Below are positions 13,901 to 21,117 of a stretch of DNA of 21,117 nt, piece by piece. The translations under genes were made by a program, and so were the position numbers. Source of the DNA: Planctomycetota bacterium. GTDB taxonomy: Bacteria > Planctomycetota > Phycisphaerae > WQYP01. The notes beneath the pieces were generated by a model. It worked only from the letters and a program-made list of their open reading frames with translations. It was not told the origin of the DNA and made no database searches. Numbering within the stretch: the first letter of the stretch is position 1; every line of letters starts with the position of its first letter. The stretch is from contig JAJYZY010000033.1 of NCBI GenBank assembly GCA_021799715.1, positions 1 through 21,117 of the forward strand, in the 5' to 3' direction.

Positions 13901-14923
13901 ATGAATTCTGAACATCTGGTCAAACGATCTCGCTGGGTCAACCTCTCTGCCGCACTCGTTGGCACCGCTTGCCTTATTGGCGGCCTGGCGATGCTGGCCT
14001 CGGCTTCCCACGGCATAAAGGCGGCGACCGACATCACGCAGGCCATGGCGGCAATGACACCCGGAATCCTGCTTCTGGGCGTGGGCATTGTGATCGTAAC
14101 GATGACCGGCCTGATTTATACGGTGGTGAGCCTGAAAATTCAATCGATGAGCGATGATCATTGGCAATATGAGCAATTGCGCGGGGCCTTGGAGACACAC
14201 CGTCAACTTCTGGAAGGCATCCGGGATAGTGCCGCACTTTCCGATTCCGCCAAGCAAATTGCGTATCGCCATAAAGACCGCGATGCCCTGCGGCACGCCA
14301 TCCGCGAGGATATTGACAAAAATGATTACGACGGAGCTTATTGGCTGGCGGCGGAAATGGAACGCCGTTTCGGCAACCGGCAGGAAGCGGCGCAATTCCG
14401 GGAAATGGTGGAAGCCGCCCGTAAAGGCTTTATTGAACGTGAAGTCCACGAGGCTCTGGAGCATTTTGACCAGTTGCTCAAGAAGTTCGACTGGTCTGCC
14501 GCAGTGCGGGAAATGGAGCAACTTACGCGCACATTTACGGGTCATGCGGACGTTCAGAAGCTGCCGGAACGCATTCAGGCCGCCAAGGAAAATCATAAAC
14601 GCGCTTTGTTAAAGGAATGGAAGGATGCGGTGACCAAGGAAGACGTTGACCGCAGCGTGGAATTGCTTAAGCAATTGGATCAATACCTGACGCCCGGCGA
14701 AGGTGAAGGATTCAAGGAAATAGCGCGCGACGTATTCAAAAAGCAGTTGCAGCAGCTTGGGGTGCAGTTCGCACTGCAATGCAACGACAAGAATTGGAGC
14801 GAAGCGATCCGCATTGGCGAACAAATCACGGATCAATTCCCCAACACGCGTATTGCCGCGGAAGTTCGGGAGGTTATGCCTTCTCTGCGGGAAAAATGCA
14901 ATCAACCGGTAGGCGCGATTTAA
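13901..14923 (+). CDS. Two-helix membrane protein with long helical (TPR-like) cytoplasmic domain
   Basis: I do not recognise a named family for this 340-residue protein. Two transmembrane helices (about 14-36 and 53-77) are followed by ~260 charged, almost entirely helical residues. These contain repeated phrases such as DYDGAYWLAAEMERRFG, DWSAAVREMEQLTRTF and NWSEAIRIGEQITDQFPNTRIAAEV, which resemble degenerate tetratricopeptide units spaced about 90 residues apart. Such domains usually scaffold protein contacts. ATG 13901 has GGAG nine bases upstream. A promoter and a structured leader of about 125 bases precede it. It ends 21 bases before fmt and is probably co-transcribed with it. Confidence 0.8.
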   Translation: MNSEHLVKRSRWVNLSAALVGTACLIGGLAMLASASHGIKAATDITQAMAAMTPGILLLGVGIVIVTMTGLIYTVVSLKIQSMSDDHWQYEQLRGALETHRQLLEGIRDSAALSDSAKQIAYRHKDRDALRHAIREDIDKNDYDGAYWLAAEMERRFGNRQEAAQFREMVEAARKGFIEREVHEALEHFDQLLKKFDWSAAVREMEQLTRTFTGHADVQKLPERIQAAKENHKRALLKEWKDAVTKEDVDRSVELLKQLDQYLTPGEGEGFKEIARDVFKKQLQQLGVQFALQCNDKNWSEAIRIGEQITDQFPNTRIAAEVREVMPSLREKCNQPVGAI

Positions 14924-14944
14924 CGGCTGGGTTATGTTGATGGA

Positions 14945-15916
14945 ATGAAGACGATTTTTTTTGGATCCGGCGCGTTTGGTCTGCCCAGCTTAAAATTATT
15001 GATCCACGCCGGTCATGACGTTGCTCTGGTCGTTACACAACCGGATAAGCCCGCAGGCAGGGGACGCCACAGCACCCCAACCCCTATAGCGACGTATGCC
15101 GCTGAAGTCGGCTTGTCCGTTTTGAAAACCGCCAATGTCAATAATCCGGAAATAATCGCAGGCTTGCAGGCGCTTAACGCGGACATTCTGATCGTGATCG
15201 CATTCGGACAGAAAATTGCCGACACCATTCTCCGCCTGGCCCCATACGGCGGAATAAATCTCCATGCGTCGCTTCTGCCGGCATTCCGCGGAGCCGCACC
15301 GATCCAACGTGCCATACTTTCCGGTGAACCTACCACGGGCGTATCGGTTATTCGGATTACCAATATCATGGATGGCGGAGAAATTCTCGGCCAAATACCG
15401 ACTCCCATCGGCGACTCGGAAACGGCTGGAGAATTGCATGATCGGCTCGCGGACCTCGGTGCGCCGCTGATATTGCGGGTTATGCAACAGATGACAGGCG
15501 AAAACCCGCGCGCCGTCATACAAGATTCAACGCGAATTTCGCAGGCACCGAAATTATCTAAAGATATGGCTTATGTTGACTTTACCCGGGACGCCAGTCA
15601 GGTTTCGTGTCGAATTCGCGGACTTTCCCCGTGGCCGGGCTGTCTGGCCGATCTGCTGACGCCGGAAGGCGAATTCCGAGCCAGAATATCCCTGTTGAAA
15701 TGCCGACAAGTCCTGCCCTCCCCCGAGCATTCCGCTGTTTCGGGGGTGGTTCTTCCGAATTTGCACATTGCCTGTGGTTCGGGTGCCATTGAAATTTTAA
15801 CGCTTCAGCCCGTTGGCAAGAGGCCCATGGATATGCGATCATTAGCTAACGGTTACGGCATCAGGCCGGGCTGGCGTCTGCAAAGCCGCCCGCCAACACC
15901 GGAAGGATTGGCATGA
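14945..15916 (+). CDS. fmt: Methionyl-tRNA formyltransferase
   Basis: This enzyme transfers a formyl group from 10-formyl-tetrahydrofolate to initiator Met-tRNA. The N-terminal Rossmann domain starts MKTIFFGSGAFGLPSL. The folate and catalytic block NLHASLLPAFRGAAPIQ (105-121) carries Asn105 and His107. Asp143 in IMDGGEIL completes the catalytic triad, with Glu146 where Asp is commonly seen. The C-terminal OB-like domain begins near SCRIRGLSPWPG. At 323 residues it is full length. The ribosome site is weak. Its TGA stop overlaps the next gene's ATG. The usual partner def is not beside it. Confidence 0.95.
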   Translation: MKTIFFGSGAFGLPSLKLLIHAGHDVALVVTQPDKPAGRGRHSTPTPIATYAAEVGLSVLKTANVNNPEIIAGLQALNADILIVIAFGQKIADTILRLAPYGGINLHASLLPAFRGAAPIQRAILSGEPTTGVSVIRITNIMDGGEILGQIPTPIGDSETAGELHDRLADLGAPLILRVMQQMTGENPRAVIQDSTRISQAPKLSKDMAYVDFTRDASQVSCRIRGLSPWPGCLADLLTPEGEFRARISLLKCRQVLPSPEHSAVSGVVLPNLHIACGSGAIEILTLQPVGKRPMDMRSLANGYGIRPGWRLQSRPPTPEGLA

Positions 15917-16506
15917 TGGACAAGAAGAAAAAAAAGCCAACCGTGCGGCAAGATACGCTTGACGCGCTGAAAAACCTGCAGAATTCAGAGCCACCGCTGA
16001 AACCCGGAACCGAGGACCCGCGCAGTGCCACCGGGTTTGTCGCCATGCTGGCGCAGGGCAATACCCAGCCTGACGTTTTTTCTCCGCTGGGTTCCGTACT
16101 GGAAGCGGATTTGAAAGCATCCCGCGGCAACGTACCGCCGCCGCGTCCGCAACCCGTTCCAATGCCCAGATCAGACCATGATAAACACGCGGAAATTCCT
16201 GAAGCCAAAGTTGTTGATGTCCAAACTTCCACGCCCCGCTCCAGCGACAACCGCAAATCACCTCATGGATATCGGGTGGCGGTGCCGTTGATGCTGGTGC
16301 TGGGAAGCCTGCTGGTTCTTATCGGCTTTTGGGCCGTGGCCTCATTGGCCGGAATGCCAAATCCCCTGATCCCGCATAACCATGAAAGCATCCGCTATCA
16401 TGCCGCAATTTCCCTGGCCTGGAAAATGCTTGTGGCGCTGCCGCTTGGCGCACTGATTGATGCGATGGCCGTTTACATACTTTATAGTCAGCAGCGGCGA
16501 CATTGA
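15913..16506 (+). CDS. Hypothetical membrane protein coupled to fmt
   Basis: No family is recognised for this 197-residue protein. It starts with a lysine-rich segment (MMDKKKKKPT), continues with ~105 polar, Pro/Ser-rich and probably disordered residues, and ends with two transmembrane helices (about 122-146 and 167-190) and a short basic tail YSQQRRH. The ATG overlaps the fmt stop (ATGA), so translation is probably coupled. A second ATG one codon later is equally possible. The long cytoplasmic tail plus C-terminal hairpin suggests an adaptor or regulator in the membrane, but no function can be assigned. Confidence 0.75.
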   Translation: MMDKKKKKPTVRQDTLDALKNLQNSEPPLKPGTEDPRSATGFVAMLAQGNTQPDVFSPLGSVLEADLKASRGNVPPPRPQPVPMPRSDHDKHAEIPEAKVVDVQTSTPRSSDNRKSPHGYRVAVPLMLVLGSLLVLIGFWAVASLAGMPNPLIPHNHESIRYHAAISLAWKMLVALPLGALIDAMAVYILYSQQRRH

Positions 16507-16564
16507 CGCTGCGGGTCGCAGGACTCTGTTCCGCGTCTGCAAACCCATGAATACATTTACATAT

Positions 16565-16638
16565 TGGGCGGTGAGGGACTCGAACCCCCGACATCCGCGG
16601 TGTAAGCACGGCGCTCTAACCAACTGAGCTAACCGCCC
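16565..16638 (-). tRNA. tRNA-Val (anticodon UAC)
   Basis: This is a 74-nt cloverleaf on the minus strand. Acceptor GGGCGGT pairs with ACCGCCC, and the D arm is GCTCAGTTGGTTAGAGC. Anticodon stem CCGTG/CGCGG encloses loop CTTACAC with anticodon TAC, and the T arm is GGGGGTTCGAGTCCCTC-like. The discriminator is A; CCA is not encoded. It reads against the flanking genes. Confidence 0.95.
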
Positions 16639-16765
16639 GAATAACGATGCATACAATATCGGATTTTTCTATTTGCCGCCACGGATGAATCAGACCGTTT
16701 GCCAAGCGTGGCTTTGCCGCGCATGATATTGGGCTTGGTTTTGCCCTGATTTTGGAGTTTATGCA

Positions 16766-17983
16766 ATGGTTGAAACGGCAAAAAAAATTGTACTCGCTTA
16801 TTCCGGCGGTCTGGATACTTCGGTGATTCTGCCCTGGCTGAAAGATCATTACCCCGGTTGCCAGGTGATCGCCTTTGCCGCGGAGCTTGGGCAGGGCGAT
16901 GAGCTTGACGGCATAAAGAAAAAGGCTCTGGCCAGCGGAGCGGATAAATGTATTGTCGCCGATTTGCGTGAAGAATTTGCCCGTGAATACTGTTTCCCCA
17001 TGCTGCGGGCCGGCGCGGTTTATGAACACAGCTATCTTCTGGGAACGTCGATCGCCCGGCCGCTGATTGCCAAGCATCAGGTGCGGGTAGCCCATGAACT
17101 TGGTGCCGATGCTGTGGCCCATGGAGCCACCGGCAAGGGCAATGACCAGGTTCGCTTTGAATTAACCTACATGGCCCTTGGCCCTGAATTAAAAATCATC
17201 GCACCCTGGAAGGATGACCGCTTTGAACTTCGCAGCCGTGAGGCGGCCATTGAGTACGCGAAAGAAAAGGGTGTGCCGATCAGTCAGACAGTCAAAAAAA
17301 TTTATTCGCGTGACCGCAATTTGTGGCACATCTCCCATGAAGGAGCGGATCTGGAGAACCCGGCCAATGAACCGCGCGATAATCTATGGGTCATGAGCGT
17401 TCCCGTGAGCAAGGCTCCGGGAAAAGCCGAGTTCGTCACCGTTGGTTTTGAGGCCGGTACGCCCGTGAGCGTCAATGGCCGACAGTTGCCGGCGCACAAA
17501 ATCATTGAAACACTCAATACCATTGCCGGGCGACATGCCGTGGGGCAGGTGGATCTCGTGGAGAACCGTCTCGTGGGCATGAAGAGCCGGGGCGCGTATG
17601 AAACGCCGGGCGGAACGGTACTGCTTACGGCCATCCGGGCATTGGAATCGCTTTGCATGGAACGTGATCTGGCCCATTACAAGCAGCAGATCGCATTAAA
17701 ATATGCGGATCTGGTCTATTTCGGCCAATGGTTCCACCCGTTGCGGGAAGCCCTGGATGCCTTCGTCACCGCCGCGACCGCCAACGTCACCGGCATGGTA
17801 AAAATCCGCCTGCTCAAGGGGCGGGCGACGGTGGCATCCGTTACGTCACCGCGCAGTTTGTACCGGCCTGATCTGGCCAGCTTCACCATGGGGTCGGAAT
17901 ACGATGGGAAAGACGCCATTGGCTTTATCAAGCTTTTTGGCCTGCCCATGAAGGTCAATGCCATGCGGGATCGCCGACATTGA
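16766..17983 (+). CDS. argG: Argininosuccinate synthase
   Basis: This enzyme condenses citrulline and aspartate with ATP to argininosuccinate in arginine synthesis. The PP-loop AYSGGLDTS (11-19) binds ATP. HGATGKGNDQVRFE near 119-132 is the substrate-binding signature. SRDRNLWHISHEGADLENP follows in the synthetase domain, and RGAYETPGG lies later. At 405 residues it is full length and complete. ATG 16766 has GGAG eight bases upstream. No other arginine gene is adjacent. An imperfect 3' hairpin (ATCGGC...GCCGAT, 17988-18007) lacks a T run, so read-through into rfbB 92 bases later is possible. Confidence 0.97.
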   Translation: MVETAKKIVLAYSGGLDTSVILPWLKDHYPGCQVIAFAAELGQGDELDGIKKKALASGADKCIVADLREEFAREYCFPMLRAGAVYEHSYLLGTSIARPLIAKHQVRVAHELGADAVAHGATGKGNDQVRFELTYMALGPELKIIAPWKDDRFELRSREAAIEYAKEKGVPISQTVKKIYSRDRNLWHISHEGADLENPANEPRDNLWVMSVPVSKAPGKAEFVTVGFEAGTPVSVNGRQLPAHKIIETLNTIAGRHAVGQVDLVENRLVGMKSRGAYETPGGTVLLTAIRALESLCMERDLAHYKQQIALKYADLVYFGQWFHPLREALDAFVTAATANVTGMVKIRLLKGRATVASVTSPRSLYRPDLASFTMGSEYDGKDAIGFIKLFGLPMKVNAMRDRRH

Positions 17984-18075
17984 ACTTATCGGCATCAAAG
18001 AGCCGATGAATGATTGAGGATTTACGGGAATTGTTGCCCGCGGGAAGCACGCAATAATCCACAGGAGCGCATTGA

Positions 18076-19167
18076 ATGATGGCATCAGGGAACGTACATG
18101 CTCCGATTCTGGTGACGGGCGGAGCCGGCTTTATCGGCTCAAATTTTGTTACATCCTGGATCAGCACCGTCGGCACACCCGTGGTGAATCTGGATAAGCT
18201 TACATACGCTGGAAATCGGGAAAATCTAACCGGCCTCGCCGGCGACCCCCGGCACATATTTGTGCAGGGAGATATTAACAACCGGACGATGCTGGATGCA
18301 TTGCTGGCGGAACACCAGCCGCGCGCCATTGTTCATTTTGCCGCCGAGAGCCATGTGGACCGGTCCATTCACGGGCCGGAGGATTTTGTCATTACCAACG
18401 TCAACGGAACGTTTCATCTGCTGGAAGCCGCGCGGGCATACTGGTCCGGATTGAACGAACCGGGAAAAACCGATTTTCGCTTTCTCCACGTTTCCACAGA
18501 TGAAGTCTATGGTTCCCTTAGCGCGACGGACCCGGCATTTACCGAAACCACGCCCTATGCGCCCAACAGCCCTTATTCCGCATCCAAGGCCGCTTCGGAT
18601 CATCTGGTGCGGGCTTATCATCATACGTATCACATGCCCGTGCTGACCACGAATTGCTCCAATAATTACGGCCCCTTCCAATTCCCGGAAAAGCTCATTC
18701 CCCTGATGATTCTCAACGCCCTGGCCGGAAAGCCCCTGCCGGTTTATGGAGACGGTTTGAACGTGCGCGACTGGCTGTTTGTGCTGGATCACTGTGACGC
18801 GATCCGTGAAGTTTTGCGGGCCGGCCGCCCCGGCGAAACCTACAATATCGGCGGCAACAGCGAAATGAAAAATATTGATGTGGTAAAAACCATCTGTTCG
18901 ATTCTTGATCAGTTGCGTCCCCATTCGCCGCATCGTCCGCATGAGTCGCTGATTCAATACGTAAAAGATCGGCCCGGCCATGATCGCCGCTATGCGATGG
19001 ATATTTCCAAAATCAATCGCGAACTGGGCTGGAAGCCGAAATGTTCCTTTGCTGACGGCATCCGGGCCACCGTGCAATGGTATCTGGATCATGGTGATTG
19101 GACGGCGCATGTGGCCAGTGGGTCCTATCGCCATTGGGTTGAAGCGAATTACGCCAAACGCGGTTAA
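18076..19167 (+). CDS. rfbB: dTDP-glucose 4,6-dehydratase
   Basis: This is the second step of dTDP-L-rhamnose synthesis: dehydration of dTDP-glucose to the 4-keto-6-deoxy sugar. It is an extended short-chain dehydrogenase with NAD-binding [10 protein letters not shown] (14-23), [11 protein letters not shown] (88-98), the dehydratase signature STDEVYG (140-146) and the catalytic pair in YSASK (167-171). [11 protein letters not shown] lies in the substrate domain, and [11 protein letters not shown] near the end is typical. At 363 residues it is normal length. ATG 18076 has AGGAG about nine bases upstream; an overlapping second ATG follows one codon later. It is the first gene of the rfbB-rfbA-rfbC run. 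Confidence 0.96.
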   Translation: MMASGNVHAPILVTGGAGFIGSNFVTSWISTVGTPVVNLDKLTYAGNRENLTGLAGDPRHIFVQGDINNRTMLDALLAEHQPRAIVHFAAESHVDRSIHGPEDFVITNVNGTFHLLEAARAYWSGLNEPGKTDFRFLHVSTDEVYGSLSATDPAFTETTPYAPNSPYSASKAASDHLVRAYHHTYHMPVLTTNCSNNYGPFQFPEKLIPLMILNALAGKPLPVYGDGLNVRDWLFVLDHCDAIREVLRAGRPGETYNIGGNSEMKNIDVVKTICSILDQLRPHSPHRPHESLIQYVKDRPGHDRRYAMDISKINRELGWKPKCSFADGIRATVQWYLDHGDWTAHVASGSYRHWVEANYAKRG

Positions 19168-19206
19168 GCTCCGAAGCGTATTGTCCGGATTTATGGAGAA
19201 ACAAGC

Positions 19207-20085
19207 ATGCGAAAAGGCATTATTCTTGCGGGTGGTGCCGGCACCCGACTGCATCCGGTGACGTTGGCGGTTTCCAAGCAATTACTGCCGGTCTATGACA
19301 AGCCGATGATTTATTATCCGCTTTCCACCCTGATGCTGGCCGGCATGAGGGATATTCTGCTGATTTCCACTCCGCAGGATACGCCGCGGTTTCAACAGTT
19401 GCTCGGGGACGGCAAACACTGGGGCCTTAATATTTCCTACGCCGTGCAACCCGAACCCAACGGCATTGCGCAGGCATTTATCATCGGAAAGGAATTTATC
19501 GGCAACAGCCCCAGCGCTCTGGTGCTCGGTGATAATATTTTTTATGGCCATGATTTCGCGGGCGATCTGACCGCGGCCGCGGCGGAAACCACCGGGGCCA
19601 CCGTATTTGCCTATCCCGTCGTCGACCCGGAACGGTACGGCGTGGTGGAATTTGACAAAGACTTTAACGCCGTGTCGCTGGAGGAAAAACCGGCGAAACC
19701 GAAATCCCGTTATGCCGTGACAGGTATCTACTTTTACGGGCCGGATGTGGTATCGGTAGCGGAACATCTCAAACCGTCCGCGCGCGGCGAGCTGGAAATT
19801 ACGGATGTCAATAAAGTTTATCTCGCCAATAAAACGCTGCGGGTCAAGGTCATGGGGCGGGGCATGGCGTGGCTGGATACCGGAACGCACCAATCACTGC
19901 TTGATGCCTCCATGTATATTCAAACTATTGAACGCCGGCAGGGCCTCAAAGTGGCATGCCCGGAGGAAATCGCCTGGCGTCGCGGCTTTATAACCGCGGA
20001 TCAACTGCGCCAATTGGCCAAACCGCTGGCCAAAAATGACTACGGACAATACCTGTTGGAAATTCTCGAAGAAAAGCTGGCTTAA
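19207..20085 (+). CDS. rfbA: Glucose-1-phosphate thymidylyltransferase
   Basis: This enzyme makes dTDP-glucose from dTTP and glucose-1-phosphate, the first committed step of the dTDP-rhamnose route. The nucleotide-binding start [14 protein letters not shown] (6-19) is intact, followed by [31 protein letters not shown] (108-117; metal Asp) and [32 protein letters not shown] lies near 219-234. At 292 residues it is full length. GGAG precedes ATG 19207 by eight bases. It begins 39 bases after rfbB and ends two bases before rfbC, so the three are one operon. The symbol rmlA is a synonym. Confidence 0.96.
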   Translation: MRKGIILAGGAGTRLHPVTLAVSKQLLPVYDKPMIYYPLSTLMLAGMRDILLISTPQDTPRFQQLLGDGKHWGLNISYAVQPEPNGIAQAFIIGKEFIGNSPSALVLGDNIFYGHDFAGDLTAAAAETTGATVFAYPVVDPERYGVVEFDKDFNAVSLEEKPAKPKSRYAVTGIYFYGPDVVSVAEHLKPSARGELEITDVNKVYLANKTLRVKVMGRGMAWLDTGTHQSLLDASMYIQTIERRQGLKVACPEEIAWRRGFITADQLRQLAKPLAKNDYGQYLLEILEEKLA

Positions 20086-20087
20086 GT

Positions 20088-20630
20088 ATGAAAATCATCC
20101 CCACCGACATTCCCGATGTGCTGCTGCTGGAACCCGCTGTTTTCCGCGATTCCCGGGGCTTTTTTATGGAAAGCTTCAATCAAAAGACGTTCGCCGGGCT
20201 TGGCATTACCGCCAATTTTGTGCAGGATAATCACTCCCGATCCAGTCGGGGGGTGCTGCGCGGCCTGCATTACCAGATACAGCAGGCCCAGGGAAAACTT
20301 GTCCGTGTGGTGCGCGGAGAAGTGTATGATGTGGCCGTGGATATTCGCCGGAAATCACCGACCTTCGGCAAATGGGTCGGCTTTCACCTCTCGGAAGAAA
20401 ACCTGCGCATGGCGTATGTACCGCCGGGATTTGCCCACGGCTTTCTGGTGCTTTCGGAAATCGTGGAGTTTCTTTACAAAACCACCGATTATTATGCGAG
20501 GGAATTTGAACGATCTATCCTATTTAATGATCCAGACATCGGCATACCCTGGCCGGATGCCGGTGCTCTGGTGCTGTCCGAAAAAGACCGCACCGCCCCG
20601 CTGCTGCGCAACGCGGAAGTTTATCCATAA
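20088..20630 (+). CDS. rfbC: dTDP-4-dehydrorhamnose 3,5-epimerase
   Basis: This is the third step of the dTDP-L-rhamnose route: double epimerisation at C3 and C5 of the keto sugar. It has the cupin-like family core RGVLRGLHYQ, with the catalytic His61, then KLVRVVRGEVYDVAVDIR, YVPPGFAHGFLVL (110-122) and FLYKTTDYYARE with the catalytic Tyr region at 135-136. The ending NDPDIGIPWP is standard. At 180 residues it is full length. ATG 20088 follows the rfbA stop after two bases, indicating translational coupling. The final reductase gene rfbD is not found after it within the window. Confidence 0.96.
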   Translation: MKIIPTDIPDVLLLEPAVFRDSRGFFMESFNQKTFAGLGITANFVQDNHSRSSRGVLRGLHYQIQQAQGKLVRVVRGEVYDVAVDIRRKSPTFGKWVGFHLSEENLRMAYVPPGFAHGFLVLSEIVEFLYKTTDYYAREFERSILFNDPDIGIPWPDAGALVLSEKDRTAPLLRNAEVYP

Positions 20631-21117
20631 TCGGAACCCACCGCGTGATGCAGCGGTTGAGGCCAATTTATCCGCGGGACGCCTGTGCGCGCCCGGAATA
20701 TCTTCCGCGCTACCAACCGCCCGCGGGCAACACCGATCACCCCCAATATGCCTGTGGCCCCCCATTTGCAACAATAACCGCTGAATCATCGCTTTTTCAA
20801 AAGCGGCCTGCTGTCAGCGTCTTCTCCATTAAAACCCCCGCCCCCCCGTTTCCCGGCTTACGAACCGGCTTGTTTCCCGAGTAAACAATTGCCCGCACAC
20901 CAAGGCTATACATATTGTGGCATCCGCACTGCAGGATGGCATACCCGGCCCGTCATCCGGCGGTCGAATCAGCTTCGCACGATCCGCCCGCAGACAGGGC
21001 GAAATCATATAGAGACATGGGCATAGTTTATATGGTATAATATTCGTGTTTACGTAGTTTGCGCCGGCGGCTCTATTGTGGTACAAATGACGTCTGGTAC
21101 GCGTGGCCACGCGATGG
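20631..21117. other. No convincing gene; end of window
   Basis: About 490 bases follow rfbC. Frames here (for example minus strand 20829-21110, 93 codons) show no family pattern, ribosome site or plausible composition. An inverted repeat CCGCGGG (20672-20678) and CCCGCGG (20720-20726) is present. No terminator with a T run is seen for the rfb operon. A promoter-like pair lies near the end. Confidence 0.5.
21012..21041 (+). promoter_or_regulatory. Candidate promoter pointing out of the window
   Basis: GAGACA (21012-21017, four of six) and a perfect TATAAT (21036-21041) are spaced 18 bp in a locally AT-rich patch. The gene it would serve lies beyond the window. Confidence 0.4.

Noticed and set aside
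18226..19281. 351-codon open frame on the minus strand
   Set aside because: It is antisense to rfbB, which has every expected motif; this is a codon-bias shadow.
20829..21110. 93-codon minus-strand frame near the window end
   Set aside because: No ribosome site or family pattern, and its composition is unlike neighbouring genes.

Overview
The window looks like chromosomal DNA of a planctomycete, most likely class Phycisphaerae. This is an inference from gene content: three EutN/CcmL-type microcompartment pentamer genes in a row, a PPP-like phosphoesterase with the LQE...HGG variant I associate with planctomycetes, a Hanks-type kinase, an LpxH-like hydrolase, and moderately GC-rich DNA. Neither the tRNA nor the tmRNA encodes its CCA end.

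Layout. Bases 1-1278 hold the 3' part of an FtsK/SpoIIIE DNA translocase gene, followed by an LpxH-like metallophosphoesterase (1472-2389). The space between it and the convergent UbiA-family gene (3809-4783, minus) is a 1.4-kb repeat island. It contains a REP-associated tyrosine transposase (RAYT) gene (2963-3592, minus), six REP elements of two stem families that share one head sequence, and a 100-bp MITE-like element inserted exactly into the tail of one REP. UbiA is the last gene of a minus-strand operon whose first three genes encode BMC-P shell pentamers (4799-5721), with a good promoter at 5757-5785. A strong terminator separates this operon from fusA (5908-8019, minus). Next come a long untranslated stretch and ssrA (tmRNA, 8598-8977) with its own promoter and terminator.

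Bases 9102-13514 are four minus-strand genes with roomy spacing: a PpiC/SurA-like lipoprotein, a PPP-like phosphoesterase, a soluble Hanks-type kinase and a membrane-anchored PGRP/amidase-fold protein that has lost most zinc ligands. From 13901 onward the protein genes run on the plus strand: a two-helix membrane protein with a long helical domain, fmt, a membrane protein whose start overlaps the fmt stop, argG, and the dTDP-rhamnose precursor genes rfbB-rfbA-rfbC. tRNA-Val(UAC) lies on the opposite strand between the fmt pair and argG. The last ~490 bases hold no convincing gene.

How it fits together. Most genes are housekeeping: chromosome segregation, translation (EF-G, formyl-Met-tRNA, tmRNA rescue), arginine synthesis, and envelope or sugar-nucleotide synthesis. 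The unusual parts are the RAYT/REP/MITE island and the pentamer-only microcompartment operon.
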